DNA of 64,000 bases, from contig NZ_CP007033.1 of NCBI RefSeq assembly GCF_000512895.1, positions 271,001-335,000 on the forward strand, given 5' to 3'. The notes below the pieces were generated by a model. It saw only the letters and a list, made by a program, of their open reading frames with translations, made no database searches and was not told the origin of the DNA. Source of the DNA: Dehalobacter restrictus DSM 9455. Lineage in GTDB: Bacteria; Bacillota; Desulfitobacteriia; Desulfitobacteriales; Syntrophobotulaceae. Below are positions 26,108 through 35,693 of the stretch, one piece after another. The first letter of the stretch is position 1. Each line of letters begins with the position of its first letter. The position numbers and the translations under genes were made by a program.

Positions 26108-27193
26108 TCATTTAAATTTTCCAGGTTTGAATAAACTGCTGAAGCTATCCCTGAACTGCGTAAACAACAGCCCTCCGAGGAAGATCAACCCGGCAAATCC
26201 GATCAAAGGATATATGGCAGAGACTGCCGCGGAAAAACCGTACTGGGCAGCGATAATTGCACCGATGGAAGCAAGGGTAGCACCAAGAATCCTTTGCTTG
26301 TTATCATAAGCAATCCTGGCTGTAAAGCCGTAGAGAATACTTACGGCAGTTGTATAAATTTCCAAAAGCAAAATTAGCCCGTAAGCATAGCCTACCAGTG
26401 GATTCAGTCTGGTAGCGAGAAATACCATGGGAACCTGAAAAGGAAGAATTTCCGGAGACCCGCAGATGATTGCCAGATTAATTGCCAGAATCCCGGCGCC
26501 CAACCCAAGACCACCCAGCAGGCCGCCCCAAACAAGACTCTTTTCACTCCGGCCTTCCACACCTAAAGGGGACAGGATAGCTACAGAAAGTACAATATTA
26601 TAAGAAACATAGAGAATGGCGGCAGTAGACCAATGGGATGCTGTCGGAGATTCTAACGATCCGAGCAGTGCAATTTTGGATGGCGTGATTGGATCGAGGA
26701 CAATCGAGATTATAGCAACACTGAAGACGGCAAGGAGCAAAAAAGGTACAACCAAACCAATTGCGCGTATGACGTTTCTGACCCCGGAAATGACGGTGAG
26801 AAACGAAAGCAGAATAACGGTAATACTGCCTAGAAGTGGGGAAAAGCCAAGCTGCTCTTCAACGACAGCGCCGGATCCTGCAGCCATGACGATCAGGACA
26901 CCCAAGAAGCTCAAGGTAATAAACCAATCCATCAAAATGCAAAGAGGTTTCCCAAATGTGAATCTGACCAGTTCCAGGTGCGAATCGGCATTTTGTTCTC
27001 TGGATATCCGCATGATGAGAATCCCAAAATAACAAAATAAGACAGTACACACGGCGATACCGGCAAAACTTTTTATTCCAAATACAGTAAAGAATTGGAG
27101 AACCTCCTGTCCGGTCGCAAACCCTGCTCCGACAATTGTTCCGATGAAGGCGGCAGCAATTGAAACTGTGGAAAACTGTTTTGTATTTTTCAT
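26108..27193 (-). CDS. YkvI-like APC-superfamily membrane protein
   Basis: 361 residues with ten or so membrane segments. The start (AAAFIGTIVGAGFATGQEVLQFF) has the glycine-rich broken first helix typical of YkvI and of LeuT-fold transporters. It is probably a secondary transporter, with unknown substrate. An AGGTGAAG site precedes the start. It is followed after 115 bp by the ArsR-type regulator on the same strand, which has its own operator, so a regulatory link to metal or stress is possible but not shown. Confidence 0.8.
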   Translation of the reverse strand: MKNTKQFSTVSIAAAFIGTIVGAGFATGQEVLQFFTVFGIKSFAGIAVCTVLFCYFGILIMRISREQNADSHLELVRFTFGKPLCILMDWFITLSFLGVLIVMAAGSGAVVEEQLGFSPLLGSITVILLSFLTVISGVRNVIRAIGLVVPFLLLAVFSVAIISIVLDPITPSKIALLGSLESPTASHWSTAAILYVSYNIVLSVAILSPLGVEGRSEKSLVWGGLLGGLGLGAGILAINLAIICGSPEILPFQVPMVFLATRLNPLVGYAYGLILLLEIYTTAVSILYGFTARIAYDNKQRILGATLASIGAIIAAQYGFSAAVSAIYPLIGFAGLIFLGGLLFTQFRDSFSSLFKPGKFK

Positions 27194-27341
27194 ACTTCAC
27201 CTGCTTTCCCTCTGAACATAGGGTTCCAGGAACAATATCCTTAAAGATTATTATGTTAAATATCTCTGGAAATGAACTTCAACGCATGCAGAATAGGTAA
27301 TAATGGTGTAGAATAATATAGGCACAAGGGAATTAGTTTGA

Positions 27342-28004
27342 ATGCTTATGGGGGGTAAAAATGTCACCGGAAAAGAAAAAATATATGCTGTCATCATCAT
27401 TGCTGTTTTTTGCCTGATTATTGTCACGGGGGTAGGAAATTTCCGAGCCAAACAGCTCGCAGTAGATTTGGCAGGCCAACGGGTCAGCAACACGCTTACT
27501 CTGGCCGTGGCTGATTTTGATAACGAAAAACTGCAGGAGCTTATTCAAACGCAGAATCAGCAGAATGCTTATTACGGAGAACTTCGGGCGAAGCTGATGC
27601 AGTTAAAGACAGAGCACCAGCTCGAAAATATTTACATGTTGTACAAGGATGAGCAGAATAAGGTATGGTTTTTCGTCGTTGATGCGAGGGCGGAGGATGA
27701 CCCGGCACATTTGGCTTTGGGACAATTGGAGAACAACGCCTCGTCGGCAGTAGAGAACACGCTGAAGGGCAAAGTTGTCCAGGGAGAGTATCACACGACT
27801 TCACTGGGGACATTCGTATCGAGTTACCAGGAAGTGAAGGATGCCGGCGGAAAGACGTATGCTGTTCTGGCAGGGGATATCGATGTTAAGAATGTGACAG
27901 AATTCCTGTACTTAACCAGATATGTACAATTCGGGATCATGGCGGTTAGTTTGCTGCTGATTGGCCTTATTGTTTATTTAAGCGGCAGAAAAAATATTAA
28001 TTAG
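27342..28004 (+). CDS. Membrane protein with extracytoplasmic sensor-like domain, no output domain
   Basis: 220 residues: a membrane segment at about 14-33, about 150 residues outside the membrane (contains YMLYKDEQNKVWFFVVDA and a VVQGEYHTT segment, reminiscent of Cache-type sensors), then a second membrane segment at about 190-212 and a six-residue tail. This is the N-terminal half of a chemoreceptor or sensor kinase without HAMP or signalling domains. The ATG at 27342 has AAGGGAA upstream; the frame has no better start. Function unknown. Confidence 0.6.
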   Translation: MLMGGKNVTGKEKIYAVIIIAVFCLIIVTGVGNFRAKQLAVDLAGQRVSNTLTLAVADFDNEKLQELIQTQNQQNAYYGELRAKLMQLKTEHQLENIYMLYKDEQNKVWFFVVDARAEDDPAHLALGQLENNASSAVENTLKGKVVQGEYHTTSLGTFVSSYQEVKDAGGKTYAVLAGDIDVKNVTEFLYLTRYVQFGIMAVSLLLIGLIVYLSGRKNIN

Positions 28005-28125
28005 ACAAGAAACAATGTAATCCTAACCAATATAAGAATATATAAGAATAGATAAGAATAAGAAAATTCCTTACCGGAAATATTAGGAAGGATGATGCAT
28101 ATATTTCCAGGGGGGGATTTTTCTT

Positions 28126-28959
28126 TTGAATGATTATTATTTAGAAGTTGGGACTTCTGATTATAAAGAAGAGCTTTCTCAAGCAGTATACGATTTGTAC
28201 CATAAAGACGGGCTGCCGATTGAAATATCTGAAGTCTGCCATGAGCCAAACTATCTGGTCAGCTTCATTTATGCCAATTTGAAGGGGAAAAATGTCCGGA
28301 ATGAGCTTACCGTCAAAATCGTTCAGTACTATATTGCCCATGCACTGGGTAGCGTTGTTCTTCAGGGATGGGAAGAACGTTATATCAGAAAAAAATTAAA
28401 AGATGACTTCAACATGTTCGGGAGCGAAATCGACGAGGCTTATCCAAAGGTTGCCGGATATCTGAATGACCAGGCAGAGACTGGTTTTCTTCGGCTTAGA
28501 AACAGAATCCTGGTAAAGTCCATTCTGGAATTTTTGAATGACCATCAAAAAATTGATCTGGAAGGATTTATGAATTTCAGATCGGGCCAATATAAGAGAG
28601 AATTAAAGAAACAGATTGCACGTGCTGTAAATGTTTATGCCCTTCAGCAGGAGCATGAAAGCTTTGTACGACTCCTGAAAAGATTTTTTGAATCCCAGCG
28701 GGATAACAAAAATACGATGCATATGGTCATTAATCACAAAGATGAAGTGGCATTTTACGATGACAACCATTCTGTTCTGATAAATTCCAGTGCTGAAAGC
28801 GAAGATCACCCCATCAGTGTTTTGCTGAAACGCTCTCCGAATCGCCTGATTGTTCATGTTGCAGCAGAAAAACAGTCCGGAATTGCCCGGATCGTTCAGG
28901 AAGTTTTTGGTGATAAGATGACCTATTGCCGGGGATGCAGCCTGTGTAAAGACAACTGA
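28126..28959 (+). CDS. ytxC: Sporulation protein YtxC-like
   Basis: 277 residues, similar in size and ending to the YtxC family of spore-formers, which also lies directly upstream of thrS in Bacillus. Blocks such as YIRKKLKDDFNMF and EGFMNFRSGQYK are typical of the family as I recall it. The C-terminus ends with CRGCSLCKDN. The molecular function is not known. A GGGGGG-rich ribosome binding site lies upstream, and an alternative TTG start just before the ATG cannot be excluded. Confidence 0.75.
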   Translation: MNDYYLEVGTSDYKEELSQAVYDLYHKDGLPIEISEVCHEPNYLVSFIYANLKGKNVRNELTVKIVQYYIAHALGSVVLQGWEERYIRKKLKDDFNMFGSEIDEAYPKVAGYLNDQAETGFLRLRNRILVKSILEFLNDHQKIDLEGFMNFRSGQYKRELKKQIARAVNVYALQQEHESFVRLLKRFFESQRDNKNTMHMVINHKDEVAFYDDNHSVLINSSAESEDHPISVLLKRSPNRLIVHVAAEKQSGIARIVQEVFGDKMTYCRGCSLCKDN

Positions 28960-28986
28960 TTGACAACATACTTTAAGTGGTATAAT
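28960..28986 (+). promoter_or_regulatory. Probable promoter of the thrS leader
   Basis: TTGACA (28960-28965) and TATAAT (28981-28986) with a rather short 15-bp spacer, directly upstream of the T-box leader. The start point would fall near 28993. Confidence 0.55.
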
Positions 28987-29009
28987 CTAAGACTATATAA
29001 AAGGAATAA

Positions 29010-29275
29010 TGAAGGCACGATGAAGAGGACAGTATCCTAATCGTTCGCATTTAGAGAGAAATGCCCTGGGCTGTGAGCATTTTTGCGATATTTGGGAAAA
29101 GACCGCCTCCGAGTTCCTCGCCGAACATGATATGCGTAGGCTGGACGTTTATCCGCGTTAAGGATGCCAAGGAAAATTAGCTGCCGGTATAGCAGGCGGT
29201 CGTATTTTTGAATTTGGGTGGAACCACGGGTTTCTATCGCTCTCGTCCCATAAGAAGGACGGGAGCTTTTTAGTA
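29010..29275 (+). promoter_or_regulatory. T-box leader of thrS
   Basis: The T-box sequence GGGTGGAACCACGGG is at 29215-29229, followed by the terminator stem CTCTCGTCCC / GGGACGAGAG-like pair and a T run ending near 29273. The upstream part folds into the long stem I. Uncharged tRNA-Thr should stabilise the antiterminator and allow thrS transcription. I could not settle the specifier codon by eye. Confidence 0.9.
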
Positions 29276-29334
29276 TTAATACCAAAGAAGTTTGAATGGA
29301 TAAATCATGAATAAAAACAAGGAGTGATAGGATC

Positions 29335-31260
29335 ATGTTAAATGTAACCTTAAAGGATGGTTCGGTTCGTCAAGTGGAGCAGGGTTCAACTGTTCTGGAA
29401 TTGGCTGCTTCTATTTCTCAGGGTCTGGCCAGGGTCGCGGTTGCAGGCAAGGTGGACGGGGAGGTCAAAGACCTCTCGTTTCCGATAGAAGATGACGCAA
29501 ACGTAGAAGTACTTACGCTTGACAGTGAAGAGGGACTGGAAGTAATGCGCCATTCAGCTTCTCACCTTTTAGCTCAGGCTGTGAAGAATCTTTTCCCGGG
29601 AACCATTCTGGGTATCGGTCCCGCGATTGCGAATGGTTTTTACTATGACTTTGACTCTGAATACACTTTTACCCCCGAGGATTTAGGCAAGATTGAAGAG
29701 GAGATGCGCAAACTGGCGAAGAATGATTATAAGTTTGAACGCCGTGAGGTTGCGCGCGAAGAAGCGATTGACTATTTCCAAAATAAAGGGGAAAAATATA
29801 AAGTCCAATTGATCAACGATCTCCCCGAAGATGCTAGAATATCCATGTACACGCAGGGGAATTTTACAGACCTCTGTGCCGGACCGCATGTTCCTGGAAC
29901 AAAGGTATTGAAGGCCTTCAAATTGCAGAGCCTGGCTGGTGCATACTGGCGCGGCAGTGAGAAAAACAAAATGCTTCAGAGAATCTACGGTTTAGCTTTT
30001 GCCAAGACCTCTGATCTTGATGATTATTTATTTAAGCTTGAAGAAGCCAAAAGGCGTGACCACCGGAAGCTTGGGATGGAGCTTGACCTTTTCAGTCTGC
30101 ACGATGAAGGTCCCGGCTTCCCGTTCTTTCATCCGAAGGGTATGGTTTTAAGGAATACGCTGGAAGATTTCTGGCGCAGAGAGCACCAGAAAAGAGGCTA
30201 TGTCGAGATCAGAACGCCTATCATTTTGAATACAGCTCTCTGGCAGCAGTCCGGGCACTGGGATCATTATAAGGAAAACATGTATTTTACGAAAATAGAC
30301 AATGAGGACTATGCCGTTAAACCGATGAACTGTCCGGGTGGTATGATTATGTACAAGACAAAACTGCGCAGCTACCGGGATCTGCCGATCCGCTGCGGAG
30401 AACTAGGTCTGGTGCACAGGCATGAACTATCGGGTGCCCTTCATGGTTTGTTGAGAGTAAGAAACTTTACACAGGATGATGCCCATATTTTTATGCTGCC
30501 TTCCCAGATCAAAGATGAGATCATCGGCGTTATTAATTTAGTTGATTACTTTTATAAAATATTTGGTTTTGCGTACCATGTTGAGCTTTCCACCCGTCCG
30601 GAGGATTCCATGGGTTCGGATCAGGATTGGGAAATGGCGACAAATGCGCTGAAGGAAGCGCTGGAAGCTAAAGGGATGGATTACAAAATTAATCCTGGTG
30701 ATGGAGCCTTCTACGGACCGAAAATTGATTTTCACCTGAAGGATTGTCTCGACAGAACCTGGCAGTGCGGAACCATCCAGCTGGATTTCCAGATGCCTGA
30801 GCGATTTGACCTGACCTACATTGGGGAAGACGGGGATAAACACCGTCCTGTCATGATTCACAGGGTCGTTTACGGCAGCATTGAGCGTTTCATTGCACTT
30901 CTGACCGAGCAGTACGCCGGTGCTTTCCCGGTTTGGCTTTCGCCTGAGCAGGTGCGCATTCTGCCGATCAGTGACAAGCACAGCGCCTATGCTGAGAAAG
31001 TTAAGGGACTGCTTATGGACCGGGATATCCGCGCCGCGCTTGATGAACGCCGGGAGAAAATCAACTATAAGATTAGGGAAGTACAGACCGATAAAATACC
31101 TTTTGCTTTGGTCGTCGGAGATAAGGAAGCCGAAGAGGGTACGGTATCCGTCCGCCGTTATGGAGAGCAGAAGACCAGCGTCATGGAATTGGAAGACCTT
31201 ATTTCCTTGATTCTGGACGAAATAAGCACCAAAAAAATTCCTGCAGGCAATCAGGCCTAA
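29335..31260 (+). CDS. thrS: Threonyl-tRNA synthetase
   Basis: 641 residues in the usual domain order: TGS (1-62), the editing/SAD domain with the HSASHLLAQA motif (near 72) and CAGPHV (about 182), the class II catalytic core with motif 2 (FRCGELGLVHRHELSGALHG-type segment around 355-370) and motif 3 (near 515), and the anticodon-binding domain (about 540-641). All expected parts are present. It is controlled by the T-box leader and followed by yhaM after 50 bp. Confidence 0.97.
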   Translation: MLNVTLKDGSVRQVEQGSTVLELAASISQGLARVAVAGKVDGEVKDLSFPIEDDANVEVLTLDSEEGLEVMRHSASHLLAQAVKNLFPGTILGIGPAIANGFYYDFDSEYTFTPEDLGKIEEEMRKLAKNDYKFERREVAREEAIDYFQNKGEKYKVQLINDLPEDARISMYTQGNFTDLCAGPHVPGTKVLKAFKLQSLAGAYWRGSEKNKMLQRIYGLAFAKTSDLDDYLFKLEEAKRRDHRKLGMELDLFSLHDEGPGFPFFHPKGMVLRNTLEDFWRREHQKRGYVEIRTPIILNTALWQQSGHWDHYKENMYFTKIDNEDYAVKPMNCPGGMIMYKTKLRSYRDLPIRCGELGLVHRHELSGALHGLLRVRNFTQDDAHIFMLPSQIKDEIIGVINLVDYFYKIFGFAYHVELSTRPEDSMGSDQDWEMATNALKEALEAKGMDYKINPGDGAFYGPKIDFHLKDCLDRTWQCGTIQLDFQMPERFDLTYIGEDGDKHRPVMIHRVVYGSIERFIALLTEQYAGAFPVWLSPEQVRILPISDKHSAYAEKVKGLLMDRDIRAALDERREKINYKIREVQTDKIPFALVVGDKEAEEGTVSVRRYGEQKTSVMELEDLISLILDEISTKKIPAGNQA

Positions 31261-31311
31261 ATCGGATTGACCAGCGGAAAACAATACAAATTCCGGAGAG
31301 TGGTGGGTAAC

Positions 31312-32259
31312 TTGACTGAGAAAAAGAATTGGAATGAGTTGAAGTCAGGAGAATCTTTGGTCGCATTTTTCCTGATTCGCAGGGTTGAAACGAAGACTAC
31401 GGCTGGCGGAAACCGGTATCTTGATATCGTCTTAGGTGACGCCGGCGGGGAAATAACCGCAAGGATGTGGGACTGCAAGCAGGAAGATGAAACACTATAT
31501 CAAAGCAATATGCTTGTAAAGATCAAAGGCAGTATTGCGGAATGGCAGGGCAAGAGACAAGTTAAGATCGATAAAATCCGTGCAGTTGTTGAGGACGATC
31601 AAGTTGACATTAATGCGTTTATACCTGTTGCACCGTATAGTCCGGAAGCAATGTACGCTGAGCTTCTGCAATACCTCTCCGGGATGGAGAATGTCAAACT
31701 AAGAGAAACAGTCCAGCTTCTCCTGACAGAAGCCGGAGAGAAACTGCTGATTCATCCGGCTGCTGTGCAGAATCATCATGCCTTAAGGTCGGGACTGCTG
31801 TATCATACGCTGACAATGCTTAAAGCTGGAGAAAAACTAGCGGATGTCTATACTTTCCTGGATAAAGATCTTCTTTATGCCGGGATCATGCTGCACGATG
31901 TTGCCAAGCTTGATGAAATTGATGCCAATGCCCTTGGGATCGCTACGGAATATACAGTTGAGGGGCAGCTGCTAGGCCATATTGTTCAAGGAATCAAGAA
32001 AATTGAAAAGGCTGCAGGCAAGGCGGGTCTCGATGAGGAGACCAGTCTCCTTCTTCAGCATATGCTGCTTTCGCACCATTATGAGCCGGAATATGGCAGT
32101 CCCAAGAGACCGATGTTTCCAGAGGCAGAAATCCTTCATTATCTGGATATCATTGATGCCAGGATGTTTGATATGCAAAAAGCCCTGAATGAAACCGAGC
32201 CTGGGAATTTTTCCGATAAACTTTGGACACTGAACAACAGAAGGCTATACAAGAGGTGA
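31312..32259 (+). CDS. yhaM: YhaM-type 3'-5' exoribonuclease (OB-HD)
   Basis: An OB-fold domain (first ~100 residues: VAFFLIRRVETKT, YLDIVLGD) is followed by an HD phosphohydrolase domain with LLYHTLTMLK and the LHDVAKLDE metal motif. YhaM degrades short single-stranded RNA and DNA ends. No ATG is available; two TTG codons (31267 and 31312) are in frame. The second is chosen because GGTGGG lies just before it and because the homologous domain starts a few residues later, but the first is possible. A short overlap-free gap (4 bp) separates it from the next gene. Confidence 0.83.
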   Translation: MTEKKNWNELKSGESLVAFFLIRRVETKTTAGGNRYLDIVLGDAGGEITARMWDCKQEDETLYQSNMLVKIKGSIAEWQGKRQVKIDKIRAVVEDDQVDINAFIPVAPYSPEAMYAELLQYLSGMENVKLRETVQLLLTEAGEKLLIHPAAVQNHHALRSGLLYHTLTMLKAGEKLADVYTFLDKDLLYAGIMLHDVAKLDEIDANALGIATEYTVEGQLLGHIVQGIKKIEKAAGKAGLDEETSLLLQHMLLSHHYEPEYGSPKRPMFPEAEILHYLDIIDARMFDMQKALNETEPGNFSDKLWTLNNRRLYKR

Positions 32260-32263
32260 AAAA

Positions 32264-33322
32264 ATGTTAAAAAGAAATGCAGTGAAAATATGGGGAAAAA
32301 TGCTTTGTTTGCTTGTTATAGCCTTACTGTTACTGACTGGCTGCGGGATTCTGGGCGGAGGCGGTCAGGACGCACCTTCGGATGACTCGGGAAACTACGC
32401 GATCAAGGTCGGCCTGATAACCGGCCAGGACGGAATAGAGGATATTTATTCTGAAAAGGCCTGGGAAGGACTGCAAAAGGCACAACAGGAACTAAACGCC
32501 GGGATCGGCTATGCTAAGGTCAAAAATGATAAAGACTATCCGTCAGGACTTGCCGAGCTTAAATCCCAGAACTGTCAGGTCATATTCACCATAGGTCCTG
32601 CTGCCGTTCCGGCAGCTCTGGAAGCGGCAGAAAAAAACCCTAAAATTACCTATGTCTGTCTGGACAGCACCATCGAGGGAACCATTCCTGACAATGTTCT
32701 GGCCGTGTCGTATAGAGTAGAGGAAGCGGCTTTTCTGGCAGGGTATCTGGCGGCAAAAAGGACGGAAACAAATGTCGTTGGTTTTATCTCAGGGGACAAT
32801 AAAGAAGCAGCACAGCCTTACTTTTATGGTTTCAAGAGCGGAGTACGGTTCGTCAATCCCAACTGTGAGCTTTTAAAAGGAAATGCCGCCACTTTCACCA
32901 ATAAGACCAGGGTCGAAGAGATGGCGGAAGCGATGGTCAATTCTGATGCCGATGTTATTTTTCATAACGCAGGTCTGGCAGGAAAAGCAATGATTGAAGT
33001 CATGGAGGAAAAAGGCAAGTATGCCATAGGTGCTGACATTGATCAAAATAGTCTGGCACCTGAGACTGTCCTTACTTCAGTCATCAAAGAAAACGGCGAG
33101 GTCGCTTACAGCATCATCAAACAAATTGAAGAGAAAACCTTGGCGTCCGGTAAAAATGTATCGTATGGCTTAGCGGAGAATGCCGTCGGTTTGGCAGAGA
33201 CAACTGAATCTATGGTTTCGGAAGAAACCTATACCAAAATAAATGAATATAAACAAAAAATGATTGACGGAAAGATCACGGTTCCAGCCAATGAAAATGA
33301 AACATTTAAAATCACATATTAG
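32264..33322 (+). CDS. BMP/PnrA-family substrate-binding lipoprotein
   Basis: 352 residues with a lipoprotein signal (LLLLTGC, lipidated Cys at 27). The mature part matches the basic membrane protein family (VGLITGQDGIEDIYSEKAW at the start, VIFHNAGLAGKAMIE in the middle). BMP proteins bind nucleosides for RfuABCD/NupN-type ABC importers. No ATPase or permease gene lies nearby, so it either works with a distant transporter or acts alone. GAGGTG precedes the ATG. Confidence 0.85.
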   Translation: MLKRNAVKIWGKMLCLLVIALLLLTGCGILGGGGQDAPSDDSGNYAIKVGLITGQDGIEDIYSEKAWEGLQKAQQELNAGIGYAKVKNDKDYPSGLAELKSQNCQVIFTIGPAAVPAALEAAEKNPKITYVCLDSTIEGTIPDNVLAVSYRVEEAAFLAGYLAAKRTETNVVGFISGDNKEAAQPYFYGFKSGVRFVNPNCELLKGNAATFTNKTRVEEMAEAMVNSDADVIFHNAGLAGKAMIEVMEEKGKYAIGADIDQNSLAPETVLTSVIKENGEVAYSIIKQIEEKTLASGKNVSYGLAENAVGLAETTESMVSEETYTKINEYKQKMIDGKITVPANENETFKITY

Positions 33323-33326
33323 ATGA

Positions 33327-33355
33327 TTGACATTGAACGCTATACTATGTATAAT
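33327..33355 (+). promoter_or_regulatory. Consensus sigma-A promoter of infC operon
   Basis: TTGACA (33327-33332), exactly 17 bp, TATAAT (33350-33355). A perfect match to the consensus, as expected for a ribosomal protein operon; transcription should begin near 33362. Confidence 0.85.
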
Positions 33356-33359
33356 ACTT

Positions 33360-33490
33360 ATGCCAAGTAGAAGCCATCCGCTTCTCACCTCATGACATAA
33401 TGCCGATGAGGTCCTAGTGAGTTTTCCAGTATGGTTATGCTCATTTTGTATGATGAAGACGGGTGGAATACCGTCTTTATTTTTTTATAC
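33360..33490 (+). promoter_or_regulatory. Probable L20-type leader with attenuator before infC
   Basis: Between the promoter and infC lies a structured 5' leader. It contains an inverted pair CCTCAT...ATGAGG (around 33389-33413) and ends with an intrinsic terminator (AAGACGG, GTGGAATA, CCGTCTT, then a T run ending near 33487). In Firmicutes, ribosomal protein L20 binds such a leader and causes premature termination; the operon here ends with rplT. Assigned by position and layout rather than by a detailed structural match. Confidence 0.6.
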
Positions 33491-33531
33491 TCTTTGGCTC
33501 GTTGTAAGCAAAAAATTGGAGGTGATTCGCT

Positions 33532-34053
33532 ATTAACAAAGATTTACGGATTAATGAAGAAATCCGGGCTCGGGAAGTTCGATTAGTAGGCGAAGAAGGA
33601 GAACAACTCGGGATCATTCCTATTAAAGAAGCCTTGAGCGTCGCTGCTGAAAAAGCGCTTGATCTAGTGGAGATTGCTCCTGCTGCCAAACCACCGGTTT
33701 GTAAGGTGATGGATTATGGGAAATATAAATATGAACAGGCGAAGCGTGATAAAGAAGCCCGTAAGAAGCAGAAGGTTGTTGAAATTAAAGAAGTCAAGCT
33801 CCGCCCGAATATTGAAGACCATGATTTTATGACCAAAGCTCGCAATGCCCAGCGCTTTTTAGGCGATGGCGATAAAGTTAAAGTTACCATCATGTTTCGA
33901 GGACGGGAGATAACACACCCAGACCATGGTAAAGTATTGTGTTTACGAATGGCTGAATTTCTTAGTGAAGAAGCTCTTGTCGAGCGTGAACCCAAAGTCG
34001 AAGGCCGTAATATGGTTATGATTTTAGCTCCTACCGCACACAAACACGATTAA
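33532..34053 (+). CDS. infC: Translation initiation factor IF-3
   Basis: The IF3 reading frame begins NKDLRINEEIRAREVRLVG directly after an ATT codon at 33532, eight bases downstream of a GGAGGTG site; the first in-frame ATG-like candidates lie far inside the protein. ATT is therefore the start, as known for infC in other bacteria, where IF3 discriminates against its own rare start codon and so regulates itself. 173 residues is the normal length. IF3 binds the 30S subunit and checks initiator tRNA pairing. First gene of infC-rpmI-rplT. Confidence 0.92.
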   Translation: MNKDLRINEEIRAREVRLVGEEGEQLGIIPIKEALSVAAEKALDLVEIAPAAKPPVCKVMDYGKYKYEQAKRDKEARKKQKVVEIKEVKLRPNIEDHDFMTKARNAQRFLGDGDKVKVTIMFRGREITHPDHGKVLCLRMAEFLSEEALVEREPKVEGRNMVMILAPTAHKHD

Positions 34054-34075
34054 TATGAAAAGGGGGTTGTCATAA

Positions 34076-34276
34076 ATGCCTAAAATGAAAACACACCGCG
34101 GAGCTGCCAAACGTTTTAAGAAAACTGCTACCGGTAAAATTGTTTGTTATCATGCCTATAAAAGCCATATCTTGGAGAAGAAATCACCAAAGCGTAAACG
34201 GAATCTTCGCAAAGCTACAACGATGCATAGTACTGATGCGAAGCGTATTGCTCGTTTGATCGCTTATGTAAAATAA
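34076..34276 (+). CDS. rpmI: 50S ribosomal protein L35
   Basis: 66 residues, very basic, starting [20 protein letters not shown] as in bacterial L35. It lies 22 bp after infC with an AGGGGG site and 28 bp before rplT, the conserved order. Confidence 0.97.
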   Translation: MPKMKTHRGAAKRFKKTATGKIVCYHAYKSHILEKKSPKRKRNLRKATTMHSTDAKRIARLIAYVK

Positions 34277-34304
34277 GAATATCACTTAAAGGAGGTCTTT
34301 AAAA

Positions 34305-34691
34305 ATGGCCCGTGTAAAAAGAGGCGTCAGAGCACATGAACGCCATAAAAAAATATTAAAATTAGCCAGAGGATATAGAGGACGTAAGAGCAAACTTTTC
34401 AGAATGGCCAAACAGCAAGTCGTTAAATCGATGGCGTATGCTTATGTTCACCGCAAACAGAGAAGACGCGATTTTCGTAAGCTGTGGATCACCAGGATTA
34501 ATGCAGCTGCCCGAATGAATAACATTACGTATAACCGGCTGATGTACGGTCTGAAGCTGGCCAATGTCAATATCAACCGCAAAATGCTGGCCGATTTGGC
34601 AGTTAATGATGCTGCAGCTTTTACGAAGCTTGTAGAAGTTGCCCAAAGCAAACTCGACAACACCAATGCAAAAGCTCAGGCGAATGCTTAA
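34305..34691 (+). CDS. rplT: 50S ribosomal protein L20
   Basis: 128 residues, beginning [20 protein letters not shown]; a basic, helical early-assembly protein of the large subunit. In Firmicutes it also represses its own operon by binding the leader RNA upstream of infC. An AGGAGG site precedes the ATG. Confidence 0.97.
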   Translation: MARVKRGVRAHERHKKILKLARGYRGRKSKLFRMAKQQVVKSMAYAYVHRKQRRRDFRKLWITRINAAARMNNITYNRLMYGLKLANVNINRKMLADLAVNDAAAFTKLVEVAQSKLDNTNAKAQANA

Positions 34692-34712
34692 GTCAAGAAT
34701 ACCTATGAATCT

Positions 34713-34742
34713 TTGGAGTTCGGTCTTTTCAGGACCGGACTC
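34713..34742 (+). terminator. Hairpin after rplT
   Basis: AGTTCGGTC and GACCGGACT pair over nine positions (one G-T) around a short loop. The T tail is weak (TCTTGCTC), so read-through into the rRNA methylase gene is possible. Confidence 0.5.
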
Positions 34743-34779
34743 TTGCTCTATCTATTCCAGGTAATCCGGGAGGATCATC

Positions 34780-35604
34780 ATGATCGTTTCTTTGCAAAAT
34801 GAACAGGTCAAGCATGTAGTATCCCTGCATGATAAAAAAGGCCGTAAAGAATATAGGGAATTCCTTGTAGAAGGCAAACGTTTTGTACAGGAAGCTATTC
34901 TTAGGCAAGCGCAGCTTAAGAAGATTTATTATACGGCTCAGGACGCGGCGATGGAAAAATCGGATTTGCAGCAATCCTTAAGTATTGGCGGACTGGTAAC
35001 GGAGATACGAGCGCTGGGAATAGAAGCTGAAGAGGTGTCTGAAGCGGTAATGCGCAAAATGAGCGCTACGGAAGAGCCACAGGGCATTCTCGGGATTATC
35101 CGCAAAACCGAATTTGACTGGCAGGATATCTTGATTGAGAAGGATACCATTCTTCTCGTCGTTGACGGAATCCAGGACCCGGGTAATTTGGGTACGATTT
35201 TAAGAACCGCCTTGGCTGCAGATGTCAAGCAAATCATTCTGACAAAAAAAACGGTGGATCTTTATAATCCCAAAGTTCTGCGCAGCAGTATGGGCTCCGT
35301 TTTTTCCGAGGTGATTCTGGCGGATAAAACGCCTGAAGAAATAGCAATTTTTTGCAGACAAAAAGAATGTTCCATGGTCGTATCCACCATGGGTGGAACT
35401 TCCATATTTAAGACGAACATTCGTGAAGACTATCCTTTGGCATTAATTGTGGGAAATGAAGCAACAGGGCCGTCAGCTTTTTTTATGGAAAAGGCCGCTA
35501 AGCACTATTCCATTCCAATGTTTAACAATGTTGAATCGTTGAATGCGTCAATGGCTGCCGGAATATTCCTTTATGAAATGCGAAGACAGGGACAATTCTT
35601 GTAA
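34780..35604 (+). CDS. SpoU/TrmH-family RNA 2'-O-methyltransferase
   Basis: 274 residues: a substrate-binding N-terminal domain (about 1-95) and a knotted SPOUT domain. The three SpoU motifs are visible: GNLGTILRTALA, LIVGNEATGPS and NNVESLNASMAAGIFLYE. Members methylate ribose in 23S rRNA or tRNA. The position after rplT and before pheS is common in Firmicutes (YsgA-like). GGGAGG precedes the ATG. Confidence 0.9.
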   Translation: MIVSLQNEQVKHVVSLHDKKGRKEYREFLVEGKRFVQEAILRQAQLKKIYYTAQDAAMEKSDLQQSLSIGGLVTEIRALGIEAEEVSEAVMRKMSATEEPQGILGIIRKTEFDWQDILIEKDTILLVVDGIQDPGNLGTILRTALAADVKQIILTKKTVDLYNPKVLRSSMGSVFSEVILADKTPEEIAIFCRQKECSMVVSTMGGTSIFKTNIREDYPLALIVGNEATGPSAFFMEKAAKHYSIPMFNNVESLNASMAAGIFLYEMRRQGQFL

Positions 35605-35693
35605 ACCATGATTGAAAATGATATAATTCTGATCAGGCAAAGAAAACAATTACTTTGCTTTCCGGACCTAAGCCGAGGAAAGGTGGGCTCAAA

